Shown here: one piece after another, positions 1 to 8,935 of the stretch | How positions within the stretch are numbered: the first letter of the stretch is position 1 | How the letters are laid out: each line of letters starts with the position of its first letter | Assembly (NCBI GenBank): GCA_038501785.1 | Contig: JBAMJR010000503.1 | Span: forward strand, 306,492 to 370,491 | Reading direction: 5' to 3' | Source: Myoxocephalus aenaeus | Lineage: Eukaryota > Chordata > Actinopteri > Perciformes > Cottidae | DNA: 64,000 bases | The notes under the pieces: generated by a model | What the model saw: only the letters and a program-made list of their open reading frames with translations | Told to the model about the DNA's origin: nothing | The model's database searches: none | Translations under genes and position numbers: made by a program

Positions 1-1
1 T

Positions 2-226
2 CTGGAGGTCGACCACCCCTTTGTTCCCTCAGTCATCACCTCCTGTGCAGTGCTGCATAACATCTGCCTCACAGCGGGAGACATCCTCGAGCCAACTGAG
101 AGTGTCGGGGACATTGGTGTGGTTCCACCACGTCCAGTGAGAGGGGGGGAACAAGACCGACTGGCAGGGCTGCTCTCCGCTCCCCTTGAGCATCCTGTGG
201 AGTTGCAGGAGCAAGACTATTTGTAG
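2..226 (+). CDS. PIF/Harbinger transposase (HARBI1-like), C-terminal end, cut by the window edge
   Basis: An open frame enters from the left edge and stops at TAG 224-226, giving 74 residues. Codons from position 32 read VITSCAVLHNICLTAGD, which matches the conserved C-terminal 'CxLHNIC' block of the DDE_Tnp_4 nuclease in PIF/Harbinger transposases. The tail is acidic and proline-containing, as usual for the family. The catalytic residues lie outside the window, so activity cannot be judged. A Myb-like exon on the opposite strand at 1185-1433 would be the second gene of such an element, and a solo LTR has landed two bases after the stop codon. Family call is firm; completeness is unknown. Confidence 0.75.
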   Translation: MEVDHPFVPSVITSCAVLHNICLTAGDILEPTESVGDIGVVPPRPVRGGEQDRLAGLLSAPLEHPVELQEQDYL

Positions 227-232
227 ACCATG

Positions 233-562
233 TGTAATGCCCTGCCGGTTAATTGGTTATGTGTGTCTCTTGATTATGTCATTCCCTTCACCTGCCCTCA
301 GCCACTCCCATGTGTGTCCCCTGATTGTGATTTCCTTCACCTGTGTTTCCCCTCTCCTATATATACTCCCCCGCCCCCTGTCAGACTGTCTTTGTTTCCT
401 GTGTGTTCATGTTGTACGCCACCTCTGTGCGCTTTGGATTTTGCTAGTTTTGTTTTGTGTTTTTGACTAAGTAAAGTACATTTTGGATTTTTTCCCCTCG
501 AACCTGCCTCCGGTCTCTTTCCTCTGCGCCTGAGTCTCTGCGCATCACACCCGGTCGTGACA
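233..562 (+). mobile_element. Solo LTR (Gypsy-like) with 5-bp target duplication
   Basis: The 330-bp segment begins TGTAATG and ends GTGACA (TG...CA), and is flanked by identical 5-bp copies of CCATG at 228-232 and 563-567. It has a TATA run at 358-363 and an AGTAAA polyadenylation-like signal at 470-475, followed by a GT/T-rich stretch, so the promoter faces the plus strand. No internal retroelement sequence adjoins it, so it is a solo LTR left by recombination. The Gypsy label rests on general LTR style and the 5-bp duplication, not on coding sequence. Confidence 0.72.
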
Positions 563-567
563 CCATG

Positions 568-1184
568 GAGACGTGAAGGACTGGGACACCATGATACGCC
601 GTGCACCTTGTTTTGTTGTTTAATTCTACGTTGCCTTAAAGTTTGTTACGCAATATTATTGTAAACTATATTAAAGTAATTTGTGTACTGTATAGAAGTT
701 GTCACTTTCTTTGTGCCAACATTTCCTTACCTGTTTTGGAAAGTCTGCATTTTTTTACTATTTAGCTCGGCCCATTTTAGTATATTTACACATGTACACA
801 AATGTTGTTATTAAAACCTTGGACAAAGTGTTATGCCAGACTTCTATCCTTTGAGAACTCTGGAAAAGGAATGTTTGAATAGACCTTTTACTTATGTAAC
901 TACCATCCTTAACCTGGGATTTGAGTCTGAAACAAGACGTTTTCCTAAACTTATACTTTATTTTGAACATAGAATGACAAATATTAAAAGTACACTGTCC
1001 AACAGGTGAGAAAATAAATGTTAACAGATTATGTAAATAAAATACATCTTTCTTTACTAAATCTTAAAATCTCCTTGTGTGGCCTGGAAGCACTCTTACT
1101 CCTTCATGGCCTCCTCTTTTAATAAACCCATCAGTGGCCCGTCTTCTTCTGGTTGGGGAACAGACAGGTGGATGGCTCATCATC
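568..1184. other. Non-coding stretch, probable interior of the Harbinger remnant
   Basis: AT-rich sequence without a supportable gene. It lies between the plus-strand transposase end and the minus-strand Myb-like exon, so it is probably the intergenic and 3' non-coding part of the same PIF/Harbinger element. AATAAA-like words occur on both strands. Confidence 0.35.
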
Positions 1185-1433
1185 CTACTCCGTGGTGGAC
1201 CAGCTACTTGTGCCCGTCTGAGCAGAATCCTCTTCCTCACATGCCGGGCCACACATTGCTGCCCCAGCTCCAGAGGATGATGAGCCACTACCACTGGGGC
1301 CCACGTCAGCCACATGCTTGTGGTTTCCCCTAACACACAAGTCCATCAGGACTGGGGCCTCAATAGAGGTTCGCCTCCCGATGGCCTCATGCATCAGGGA
1401 ACACCACGGCCACGTCGGTGGATTTCTTAGCGC
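1185..1433 (-). pseudogene. Myb/SANT-like accessory protein exon of a Harbinger element (fragment)
   Basis: On the minus strand a pyrimidine-rich tract and TTTTACAG end at 1434, and an open frame follows to a stop at 1185. It reads ...MHEAIGRRTSIEAPVL... and then Ser/Gly- and Glu-rich sequence. The 'AIGxRxSIxxPV' block followed by a low-complexity acidic linker is typical of the region after the Myb/SANT domain in the accessory protein encoded by PIF/Harbinger transposons; that protein normally takes the transposase to the nucleus and DNA. The SANT helices themselves are not present here. Convergent orientation with the transposase fragment at 2-226 fits one element. Could also be an unrelated Ser-rich frame; moderate confidence. 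Confidence 0.45.
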
Positions 1434-1504
1434 CTGTAAAATATCAAAGGGGATTCATCAGTGCGACGCAGACACACTAAAAGCACTGGATGCATTATGC
1501 CAGT

Positions 1505-1735
1505 CACTACTGTAACACATTTCCCTGTTAAATTACAGTAAACCACTGGCAGCTACAGGTGCCTGTATTCAACTGTAATTTTACAGCATACCTACTGTAA
1601 TTTACAACTGCAAAAAATATTACAGTGCTGTATAGAAAATGCATTATACTGCTATTTTAGTGTTCCTATAAACAGTTAATTACCGTACAATTTATTACAG
1701 TACTGTAGAATGTATATTTACAGTATGACACTGCT
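1505..1735. repeat. TACTGTAA/TTACAGTA inverted-motif repeat (short non-autonomous DNA element)
   Basis: The words TACTGTAA, TTACAGTA and ACAGTA recur in both orientations through about 230 bp, beginning near TACTGTAACACATTTCCC and ending near TTTACAGTATGACAC. This density of an 8-bp motif and its complement is characteristic of small foldback elements common in teleosts. Exact ends and target duplication were not identified. Confidence 0.45.
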
Positions 1736-2447
1736 AGAAGCTAATGATTTAAAAATGTTACATTTCAAAATAAAATCCCTGAAAATTGCTAATATAGAAA
1801 CGACTCAGACAAGAGATGACCTTACAATAATACGCTTTTATTAAAGCCAAAGCAGTGTCAAACGCATTCAATAACTGACAATTTTACAGTGATCACATTT
1901 TGGCTAAATAAAAATGCACCATACAAAATTGCATTCATTAAAGCAAATGCATCAAAACATTTTCAGTAATTACATTCTTGTACACGCTCAATAAATAAAC
2001 AGGATGAACTCAAACATCGCAGTATTTTGATCTCTAAAGTAAAAGTAGCCATATGAAATAGTTTTAATTATTATTATTAAAAGTATATTCTAAATTTGAC
2101 TTCAAGTGAAAAAATCATTAAATGTACTTTCAGAATGAAAATGAGAAGTTATCCATATACAGACACAATATATGACATGTAATGCAGTTATGATCTAGAA
2201 CAAGCAAGTTGAGAGATGAGCAACTAATGAGCCTTACCATTAACCTTGTTTATGTTTTTGGCATTGTGTACATTTTGGATATCTGTTTATTGAATCCTGC
2301 CCTGTTTATATTTATATATCATTATCTTATCTTCAACACACCTTCACATTGTCCTCAGTGTCCTGCGCTGCGTTTTGGAAAACGGCGCCACAGTGCTGCA
2401 GTTACTTTTCGTAGAGGGTGAGGGCGTCAACCTGTTGGAGGGACGTA
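1736..2447. other. AT-rich non-coding stretch downstream of the dehydrogenase exons
   Basis: No convincing gene or element end. On the minus strand this would be the remainder of exon 2 or intron 2 of the dehydrogenase gene, but I see no further dehydrogenase reading frame. Confidence 0.3.
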
Positions 2448-2509
2448 TCACCGAGCTTCCGCTCTCTGCAGGGTTGACCAGGAAGTCAGGTTTCTCATCG
2501 TGGCATACA
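2448..2509 (-). pseudogene. hsd17b1: Second exon of hsd17b1-like dehydrogenase, soon interrupted
   Basis: Minus-strand intron 1 ends in a textbook acceptor: a TACTAAA branch-like motif, CTTTCTG, then TTTAG at 2510-2511. The exon starts at 2509 in the phase left by exon 1 and gives VYATMRNL, the conserved strand after the first helix of HSD17B1/RDH8 dehydrogenases. After that the frame reads about twelve more residues with no obvious family match and hits TGA at 2448-2450. Either the copy is a decayed pseudogene or the exon uses the GTGATA at 2446-2451 as a donor. The start of the exon is well supported; its functionality is doubtful. Confidence 0.5.
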
Positions 2510-2697
2510 CTAAACAGAAAGCATTTAGTAGTATGATTTTTACTTATGTTTTGCTTTTTAGACAGATCACATACATGTTTCAGAACACTGGCAGCAGGTT
2601 CTGTGCTGTACAGTGTCTCCGCGGGCTTAGACGGTCTTTAACAGCAACAGTTCCTGACATAAGGACTGCAATAAAAGACAGAGATAGAAGTGCTTAC

Positions 2698-2794
2698 CTT
2701 TGAATGTTTTGTTGGGGTCGGAGGCCAACCGGACAGCCAGGCTGAGACCGATTCCCGAGGAGCAGCCTGTGATCAGCACCACCTTCTTGTCCAT
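2698..2794 (-). CDS. hsd17b1: 17-beta-hydroxysteroid dehydrogenase 1-like, first coding exon
   Basis: Minus-strand ATG at 2792-2794 in a good initiation context opens 32 codons plus one base, ending at donor GTAAGCA (2691-2697). The protein begins MDKKVVLITGCSSGIGLSL, the Rossmann beta-1 strand and TGxxxGIG cofactor loop of the short-chain dehydrogenase family, and ends in SDPNKTFK. The cytosolic enzymes of this group reduce estrone to estradiol using NADP(H). Residues around LAVRLASD...FKVYAT are closer to HSD17B1 than to the photoreceptor retinol dehydrogenase RDH8, the main alternative. Catalytic Ser, Tyr and Lys lie in later exons not seen here. It is the only host-type exon in the window and is surrounded by transposons. 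Confidence 0.72.
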
Positions 2795-3036
2795 GGAGCC
2801 GCCAACTGATCTGCTTCAGGAGAGAGCAGCTGGAGCACACAGGATAAGATGGAGGCATGTGAAAGCGCTTCTTCTCATTGTTTTCACATATTTCTTCATC
2901 ACAAGGCCAATTCACCCTAAACATGGTATCTGCCACCTGGAGTCCTCCATTCTTTTCACACGCCCTTGTTTGGATAGACACATGGGAAACATGAGTGCCT
3001 TTGTGGGGGTGCGTACTTCCAGCGACATAAAGGCCC

Positions 3037-3060
3037 GAGGGGTGTCAAACATACGGCCCC
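3037..3060. repeat. Short relic of a hAT terminus ('ggtgtcaaacatacggcc')
   Basis: The motif GGGGTGTCAAACATACGGCC is a hAT-type terminal sequence; a related terminus occurs at about 33888. Only one end is visible here, so this is a truncated relic. Confidence 0.35.
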
Positions 3061-3415
3061 GGAGGAACAGACGGACCTCCTCGAGCAAAATCTGTCTGCA
3101 GCAGAACCATAAACCCAATGACTGAATCTGATCCGAGGACCCAATTGATGGACGCATCTCCCAGAGCAGGGGTGAGCAAACTACGGCCTTCGGGCCCTAT
3201 ACGGCCCGTTGTGCTTTTTAATTCGGCCTGCCGAATATTAGTACAAAACTGTTCAAATTATAGTAAAGACTGCATTCATCTTGCCTTTTCCTGCAATACC
3301 CAGCGTTTCAATTGATCCCAGTACTAACACTCTAATATCCCTTATTTAAAAGAATACGTTTTTAAAGTTGTGAAATGAACTAATAGCTGAATCCAGAGTT
3401 ATTTTCCTCGGCCGA

Positions 3416-3513
3416 TGTGACACATGAGCGTGCAGGGCGGCGCAGTCTTGTGGGTCTGACGCTCGTGCATCAGACCCACAAGACTGCGCCGCCCTGCTCG
3501 CTCATGTGTCACA
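3416..3513. repeat. Long near-perfect hairpin, 44-bp arms
   Basis: Arm 3416-3459 begins TGTGACACATGAGCG and its reverse complement returns at 3470-3513 with a 10-bp spacer. Only a base or two near the outer third mismatches. It lies inside the hAT element and could form a cruciform or RNA hairpin. Confidence 0.85.
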
Positions 3514-3639
3514 TTCGGTTCTGCCTTCCAGCTTCCTTCCCTCAGACCCTCGACATGTGAAGAAATGCAGTAAATCGCTGGATGACCTTGCACGGAAAAT
3601 TCTGTCGTTGGTTATCTGATTTTGAACAAAGTCCCTTCA

Positions 3640-3825
3640 GCTGGTGTCACGTCCCCTCCCATTTTTGATTGTGGCCCAGTGACGGCAGTGTCGGACGCCA
3701 GAATCAGGCGTCATTCATTCCGTGTCTCAGCAGAGTCGGCAACCGGACTCGGCCCAACGTGTTTCTTCCGGCGTGCTGAGCTTAAGCCGGATCTGGGCCA
3801 GGTCATTTTGGCTACCTGGGATGTC
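3640..3825. repeat. Fragment of the 'CCCAGGTAGCC'-ended repeat family
   Basis: Sequence around GGCCCAGTGACGGCAGTGTC, GAGTCGGCAACCGGACTCGG and the ending TTTTGGCTACCTGGG is shared with 62430-62682, the right part of the larger element described there. Nested within the hAT element. Confidence 0.6.
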
Positions 3826-4039
3826 ATAAGACTATGAAACAGTGCCGCAGGAGTTGCAATTGGAGCTGACGTAACTCCGTCTTAAAAGGAGAAGTTCAGA
3901 AGTTTTCTTTACTTTTAAGTTATATTAGTTCACACAAACACTCACCATCCGATACTGGCCCAGCCCGTCTGTCACATTTTAAAACTCATTGTGTCCCCTG
4001 AGCCAAAAGGTTTGCCCACCCCTGTACCAGAGCCACACC

Positions 4040-4490
4040 TTGGCAATTGAGGCCAAGGCAATGCTCTGCTGAGGAGGATTGTATGTGGATTGAGAGTGAA
4101 GGATATGTCCAAAAATCCTGGGAGGTGATGCGGGAAATTATAAAAGTATATTTAATAAAAAAATTATAGACAGAGCTCTTTTGCTCCACAGCGAACTCCA
4201 GGACACACAGGTCCAAATCGCTCACGTAGCAGCCGGAAAAGAACGTTTTCACTACATGCAGTTAGTTTCTATCTCCCAGTCATGGAGCCTAGAGCCCTTC
4301 CTTTTGGTTAAAGTCTCGTTTTCACACCTTTGGGTGCCGCTTTTACTCGTTCATTGGCCTGCCGCTAAAGTGACGGAGCCAGCCTTCTTCTTCTCCACTT
4401 CCTGTTCTTCAGACCGATCAAGTCTCAAAAGTCAATGTTCAACTCCGCCACCTCAGGCGAACAAGAGAACTACAATTCCTTAAAGCGGCA
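4040..4490. other. Non-coding stretch, no gene recognised
   Basis: Contains ETS-like CACTTCCTG and, at 4468-4479, AACTACAATTCC, which resembles the core of vertebrate ZNF143/THAP11 promoter sites. This hints at a TE or gene promoter but nothing transcribed could be identified next to it. Confidence 0.25.
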
Positions 4491-4491
4491 G

Positions 4492-4660
4492 TACATGCAG
4501 CATACAGCATGCAATATTTGTCTAACATTCATTCACACATTAATCATTTTACAGTAATAAAAGTGACCGTCATATGCAATATATATACAATATATAATTA
4601 CAAATCCTTCATAATAATATCCCTTATTAATTATCATATTTCATGCATTGTAATGTACAC
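4492..4660. repeat. Dispersed repeat shared with 62940-63045
   Basis: The words CTTCATAATAATATCCCTTA and TTACAGTAATAAAA occur in the same order here and near 62980-63040. Both copies lie downstream of the 'CCCAGGTAGCC' repeat fragments, so they may belong to one larger family. Confidence 0.5.
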
Positions 4661-4699
4661 AAACAATTTATTTCTTACATGTGCAAGTTTAAATTTGAC

Positions 4700-5637
4700 T
4701 AACTAAACTCTAAAAACCCTACAAGAGCAAGGCTAATGTAAAAGGCTAAGATATTGTGGAGATCATTTTCTAATTTGTTTAAAAAATAATCAGTGTTTTC
4801 TTGCTTTTGTTGGAACTCACTGTCTTGTTTTATTTGCTTTTGCTTTGTCTGTCAAAGCCCTTTTTTTAAAAGGTACAATGTAAAGAAAGGCTTTATTATG
4901 ATAAGAAAACTATTAAAGCCATTTATTCTGGTAATATAACAGAATCACATGAGGGTTTTCACAGCCCGGCTTGAGGGTTCTCACAGCCTGGGAACTTCCA
5001 ACACAAAGAAACAATTATTTTAGCCAGCTGTTGGTGAGCAAGCTACTACACAGAGATTTCGTATTAAGTTAGCAAGTTACAGACAAGGTGGTGAACTTAA
5101 CAAATTACCACAAGTTATCACTTTAAACCATTTGCTCTGGAAATTAGAAATTCTCTTGAACACATATCCATCCTGCAGGAAACACAATTCTATGAACAAA
5201 AATGTACACACAAAAAAATATATATTTTCATCTCCCACTCTTGCAGTAAAACACTCACTCACAGACTGTGGTTCAGCGCATTCGGCCTTTGGTTTCACAA
5301 ATGCTGCAACAGACCCTGCTGCCACACACTGCTCAGACTGCGTCTGCAGCCTTCTTCCCTGCGTCGCGTCACGTCACGCCAGTGTGGAGCATTTTAACAC
5401 CGTTAGGTGGTTCCAGGTCAAGTATTGCTTGTTAATGGCAGGTGTTAAAATGTACACGGAACAGACAGACACGCTGCTTATTGAGGAGTCTAATTACCCT
5501 CGCAGCTTCTCATGTCAGTGCTGGTTGTCAATACCAATGAAGTCAAGCCAGCACCAAAGAGGGTGGCGTTTGTTATTTGCACACATTACCACAAGTTATG
5601 TGTAGGCTGAAAACAACTAACGCTCAACAGGTTAGTC
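4700..5637. other. AT-rich non-coding stretch
   Basis: A short direct repeat (GAGGGTTTTCACAGCC and GAGGGTTCTCACAGCC, 4951-4988) is present. I recognise no gene or complete element. Confidence 0.25.
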
Positions 5638-6095
5638 CAGTGGTTCTCAAACCTTTTCTGTCGGGCCTCACTTTGGAGGAAGAAAAATGTTCGGGCCCCA
5701 CCGCCCCAACAAAATTGTAACAAAATGGTAAAAAATTGTGTGACTCCTCCATCCGTGCTTTTTCAAATAATAGAATAAAGAAAATTGCAATCCCTTTCAA
5801 GTAAACGTTTTGCGCCATCCGACAAACTAATAACATGTGCAATCACTTTGTTAGAACATTGCAAATAAAGTTCTATCTGTGCAAAAATATTCTATATTCT
5901 GTTTTGAGAGACGTAACAGCAGAAAAGACCTCACGGAGATCTCACGGAGGCTTTTAGCAAAACGCCAAGAATCGTCGAGTCACGCATGCGCAGCGTAACC
6001 TGTTAACGGCGTAACATAACATTTCCATGAAAGTACAGCTTTCTCCATATATTTATTAATGACGTTTTATGTCTGTGTACTTTGTACTCTGTAAA
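5638..6095. mobile_element. Non-autonomous hAT relic (left end kept)
   Basis: Starts CAGTGGTTCTCAAACC, a hAT terminal sequence. The body (CTGTTTTGAGAGACGTAACA, AACCTGTTAACGGCGTAAC, TATTTATTAATGAC) recurs at 47060-47640. The right end is lost where the SINE begins. Confidence 0.6.
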
Positions 6096-6104
6096 GTTAT
6101 CATG

Positions 6105-6312
6105 TTCATGGGAGGAGTAGTCGTCCTGAAACCACAAGGTAGTCGGTTCGATCCCTGTTCTCCCCATAGTTTCATGTTGAAGTGACCTTGAGCAAGACAC
6201 TGAAGCCCTAGTGCTTCACAGCAGCACACTGCTCCTTAATTACTAAGGATGGGTAAATGCAGAGAATAATTTCCCCACTGTGGGATTAATAAAGGATTAT
6301 ATATATATTTTT
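6105..6312 (+). mobile_element. tRNA-derived SINE
   Basis: A polymerase III B-box-like GGTTCGATCCC lies near 6145-6155. It is followed by CCTTGAGCAAGACACTGAA, a hallmark of teleost tRNA-SINEs, and by a tail AATAATTTCCCCACTGTGGG then ATTAATAAAGG and an AT run. Such tails are borrowed from LINE 3' ends. The A box is degenerate. Confidence 0.7.
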
Positions 6313-6440
6313 TTATTATAAAAAGAAATTATATTTTTTTTTTTAAGACAGCATCACAAGCATCCCAAGCGACCATGAGTACAAACTCAGAACAACAAGA
6401 AAGTTAAACTATCAGTAAGTGCCATTTAAGTGCTACTTTC

Positions 6441-6840
6441 CTTATTCAAGGTGTAGTCGAAAAAGATGTGTTTTTAGTTTGCGACGGAAGATGTAGAGAC
6501 TTTCTGCTGTCCTGATGTCAATGGGGAGCTCATTCCACCATTGAGGAGCCAGGACAGCAAAGTCATGACTTTGTTGAGTGTTTAGCTCGCAGTGACGGAG
6601 CTACAAGCCAATTGGCAGAAGCCGAGCGGAGTGAACGAGCTGGGGTGTATGGTTTTACCATGTCCTGGATGTAGATTGGACCCGACCTGTTCGTAGCACG
6701 GTACGCAAGTACCAATGTTTTGAAGCGGATGCGGGCGGCCACCGGTAACCAGTGAAGGTCGCGGAGGAGTGGAGTCGTGTGGGTGAATTTCGGGAGGTTA
6801 AAGACCAGTCGAGCTGCTGAGGTTGGATGGCACTAGAAGG
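6441..6840 (-). pseudogene. L2-type LINE, ORF2 C-terminal part
   Basis: The minus strand reads SAARLVFNLPKFTHTTPLL, DLHWLPVAARIRFKT, QDMVKPYTPARSLRS and, after a small frameshift in AAGTCATGAC, FAVLAPQWWNELP then LKTHLFRL. This is the conserved end of the L2/Maui reverse-transcriptase protein. It continues the reading frame that stops at 10724 on the far side of the hAT insertion; the pristine join reads LAGLLASAIQPSAARL. The last 8 bp (CTAGAAGG) are the hAT target duplication. Dead copy. Confidence 0.85.
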
Positions 6841-6946
6841 TAGTGATGTGTCGGTCGCGAACGAAACGGCTCTGAGAGCGGAGTTCTTTGACGTGAACGA
6901 CAGGAGCCGGCTCCTGATTGGGATCGATCTCTCTCTCTCTCTCTCT

Positions 6947-7947
6947 GTGGGGGAGCGGGTCAGCCACCAGAACCTGAGCTTCGCGTCCCGCATGAACGGA
7001 GCGGTGGTGGCGTTCCTGAGGGACGAGCCCCTCGTGCGCCAGCTGGTCGGGAGCGGCGTGACCATCAGGGGCGCGTTGGTGCAGGTGTCCCCGCTGTCCG
7101 TCCCCTCCACACGGATCACCGTGTCGGGAGTGCCGCCGTTCATTCCGAACGAGGCGATAATGGAGGAGCTAAAGAAGTTCGGAAAGTTTGCCAGCGGGCT
7201 GAAGGCTGTGAACCTCGGGTGCAGGGACCAAAAGCTAAGGCACGTCCAGTCTCTGAGGAGGCAGGTATTCATGTTCCTGAGCTCGCCTGCTCAGAGCCTG
7301 GACGTGTCTTTCAGGGTGAGGCACGGAGAGGCCACCTATGTACTGTACGCCAGCTCAGACCAGCTGCGCTGCTTCCAGTGCGGAGAGGTGGGGCACAGGC
7401 GGGTCGAGTGCACGCGCAGGAAGCTGCGGCTTGCAGCTCTTCCGGCGTGGCTGCTGGGGTCACTGACTCCAGAATGGAGGACGAGGAGCAGCAGGGCAAA
7501 GCAGAGGAGCAGCAGAGCAAAGCAGAGGAGAACAGCAGCTCTCAGGAGGCTATGGAGGTCGACATGGAGGAAGAGGCCTCCACGAGTCTTGGGGAGCTCA
7601 CTGGGAGCACAGAGGCAGAGCAGGGGGGCGCCAGCAGCCAGGTGTCAGGTGGAGGCGACCTGGAAGAGAACTCGGGTCCACTAGTCGCTAAGGGGACCGG
7701 GTGGGGACAGTCCACAGACATCTATGAGTTTGAGGAGGTTGACAGTTTTTTAGATTAGACTTTTGGGAAAACGGTGAGAGTGAGCGACCACTTCAGCGAC
7801 ACGGTCAAGTTCATTAGGTCTGCGAACAGTTTTAAGAAGGCAGTGGGGCTGAAGAAGAGCTACCGCCTCAAGAAACTTGTGACCGACCTGAGGAAGGAAG
7901 AAGCGAGTAGGAATGGCAAAACTGAGAAAAGGACAAGGAGGAAGTAG
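6947..7947 (+). pseudogene. Tx1 LINE ORF1 (gag-like, CCHC zinc knuckle), broken
   Basis: The frame from 6947 reads GERVSHQNLSFASRMNGAVV, PSTRITVSGVPPFIPNE and SLRRQVFMFL, then the zinc knuckle CFQCGEVGHRRVEC near 7369-7410. This arrangement is the RNA-binding ORF1 of L1/Tx1 LINEs, often annotated as ZCCHC3-like in fish. A frameshift near 7420 moves the frame to an acidic linker ending FEEVDSFLD, then one in-frame TAG (7756-7758). Coding resumes as TFGKTVRVSDHFSDTVKFIRS to TAG 7945-7947. The N terminus is missing. Confidence 0.75.
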
Positions 7948-8241
7948 ATGGGCGGATTCTTTGTGTTTCCTTCTTTGTGTGACTTCTGGACTGCTCCTCT
8001 CCTCTGACCCATGCTGGTCTAGAGGTGGAGACACGGACTGAGGGGTGATGGACAAGGTGACGGCTTTCAGCCGGCTCTCTGCTCTCTGGGGGGGTGATGA
8101 TGATAAGGTTCTTCCTGGTTTTTGTCTAGGAGGATTTTTAGTTGTGCTATTTATTTATTTATCTTTCAGGGCTGTTGAGATGAAAATGTTGGATTGTGTC
8201 GTCCTATAAATGGTGAAATAAATGTATTTTGAAAAATCAAA
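6947..8241 (+). mobile_element. Tx1-clade LINE fragment inserted in a TC microsatellite
   Basis: The segment is bounded by TC repeats on both sides (6929-6946 and 8242-8255). Removing it restores the hAT sequence as seen at 9840-9990. It contains the rear of ORF1, then about 290 bp ending ATAAATGGTGAAATAAATG, a typical 3' end. ORF2 (endonuclease and reverse transcriptase) is absent, so it is an internally deleted or ORF1-only copy. Confidence 0.65.
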
Positions 8242-8322
8242 TCTCTCTCTCTCTCAAACAGGAGGGAGACGAGTCACGAGAGAGAAACGGACTAGAAAGG
8301 AAAAAAATAAATGAGAAAATAA

Positions 8323-8822
8323 AGCCTAATTCATGCTTCTCCATCAGGTCGACGGCGTACCTACGCCGTAGCTTACGCGTCGACGCAGACCCCTACGCCG
8401 TAGCCTGACGCGCACCTCCAAAAAATCCTAACTACGCGTCGCGTTGACGCGGACCGCAACGCTGTGATTGGTCCGCTCAGAACGTAATTTCCGGCGGTTG
8501 CTCTTTCCGGTTTGTCTTCCTACACCGGTAGTACACCGGTAGTAACAATGGACCAAACAGAAGAACGAATCATCGAGGAGGTCAGGAAATACGACCACCT
8601 TTATAACTTTTCTTCGAGGGACTACAAAGACTGCAAAATGACATTAAACTCATGGCGAGAAATCGCGCAAAACACAGCCACACAGGCACACCCCCCTGGC
8701 GGCATGGCGGTTAATTGCAGAGCAACGCGGACCCTCGACGCAGAACTTCGAATGCTCAACGACGGCGTCAGGTCGACGGCGTAGGTACGCCGTCGACCTG
8801 ACGGAGAAGCATGAATTAGGCT
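8323..8822. mobile_element. 500-bp PIF/Harbinger-type MITE with TAA duplication
   Basis: Perfect 20-bp terminal inverted repeat AGCCTAATTCATGCTTCTCC at both ends, with TAA at 8320-8322 and 8823-8825. The uninterrupted target is seen in the sister hAT copy at 10051-10070 (GAGAAAATAAGTGTCAAC). Sub-terminal ACGGCGTA/TACGCCGT repeats fold. TAA duplication and ends fit PIF/Harbinger. The interior keeps the start of a MADF gene. Confidence 0.85.
8548..8784 (+). pseudogene. MADF-domain protein, N-terminal fragment
   Basis: ATG 8548 opens EERIIEEVRKYDHLYNFSS then DYKDCKMTLNSWREIAQN, the first two helices of a MADF (trihelix, Myb/SANT-related) DNA-binding domain: an aliphatic/Trp pattern with 'IxEVRKYxHLY' and 'NSWREIA'. 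After about residue 43 the similarity stops and the frame runs into the right half of the MITE. MADF proteins are accessory genes of some PIF/Harbinger transposons, so this is probably the residue of the autonomous parent rather than host capture. Confidence 0.6.
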
Positions 8823-8825
8823 TAA

Positions 8826-8935
8826 GTGTCAACAGGAAAATCTGGACACATTTCAATTACATTGACCAAACTAAGGCAGAATGTAGAGTCTGCAAGACTA
8901 AAATCTCATATCGGACAAAACTCATCAGCTGTTAG
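8826..8935 (+). pseudogene. BED zinc-finger exon of a hAT transposase, truncated copy
   Basis: Reads NRKIWTHFNYIDQTKAEC then VCKTKISYRTK, the first half of a BED finger (aromatic start, C-x2-C). It is nearly identical to 10059-10160 but ends before the histidines. Confidence 0.65.

Larger units (their letters stand above)
3167..4024. mobile_element. Non-autonomous hAT element with target duplication
   Basis: The 858-bp element starts CAGGGGTGAGCAAAC and ends GTTTGCCCACCCCTG, an imperfect terminal inverted repeat of the Charlie-like hAT type. Flanks TCCCAGAG (3159-3166) and TACCAGAG (4025-4032) are a 7-of-8 match, the 8-bp duplication expected for hAT. It carries no transposase. Inside are a long perfect hairpin (3416-3513) and a stretch related to the family at 60849-62682. 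Confidence 0.8.

Noticed and set aside
337..606. Minus-strand 89-codon frame over the solo LTR
   Set aside because: It spans the LTR boundary and the flanking sequence, so it cannot be one gene.
6655..7272. Long minus-strand frame opposite the L2 and Tx1 sequence
   Set aside because: Crosses from L2 through the hAT end into the Tx1 ORF1 antisense; a shadow.
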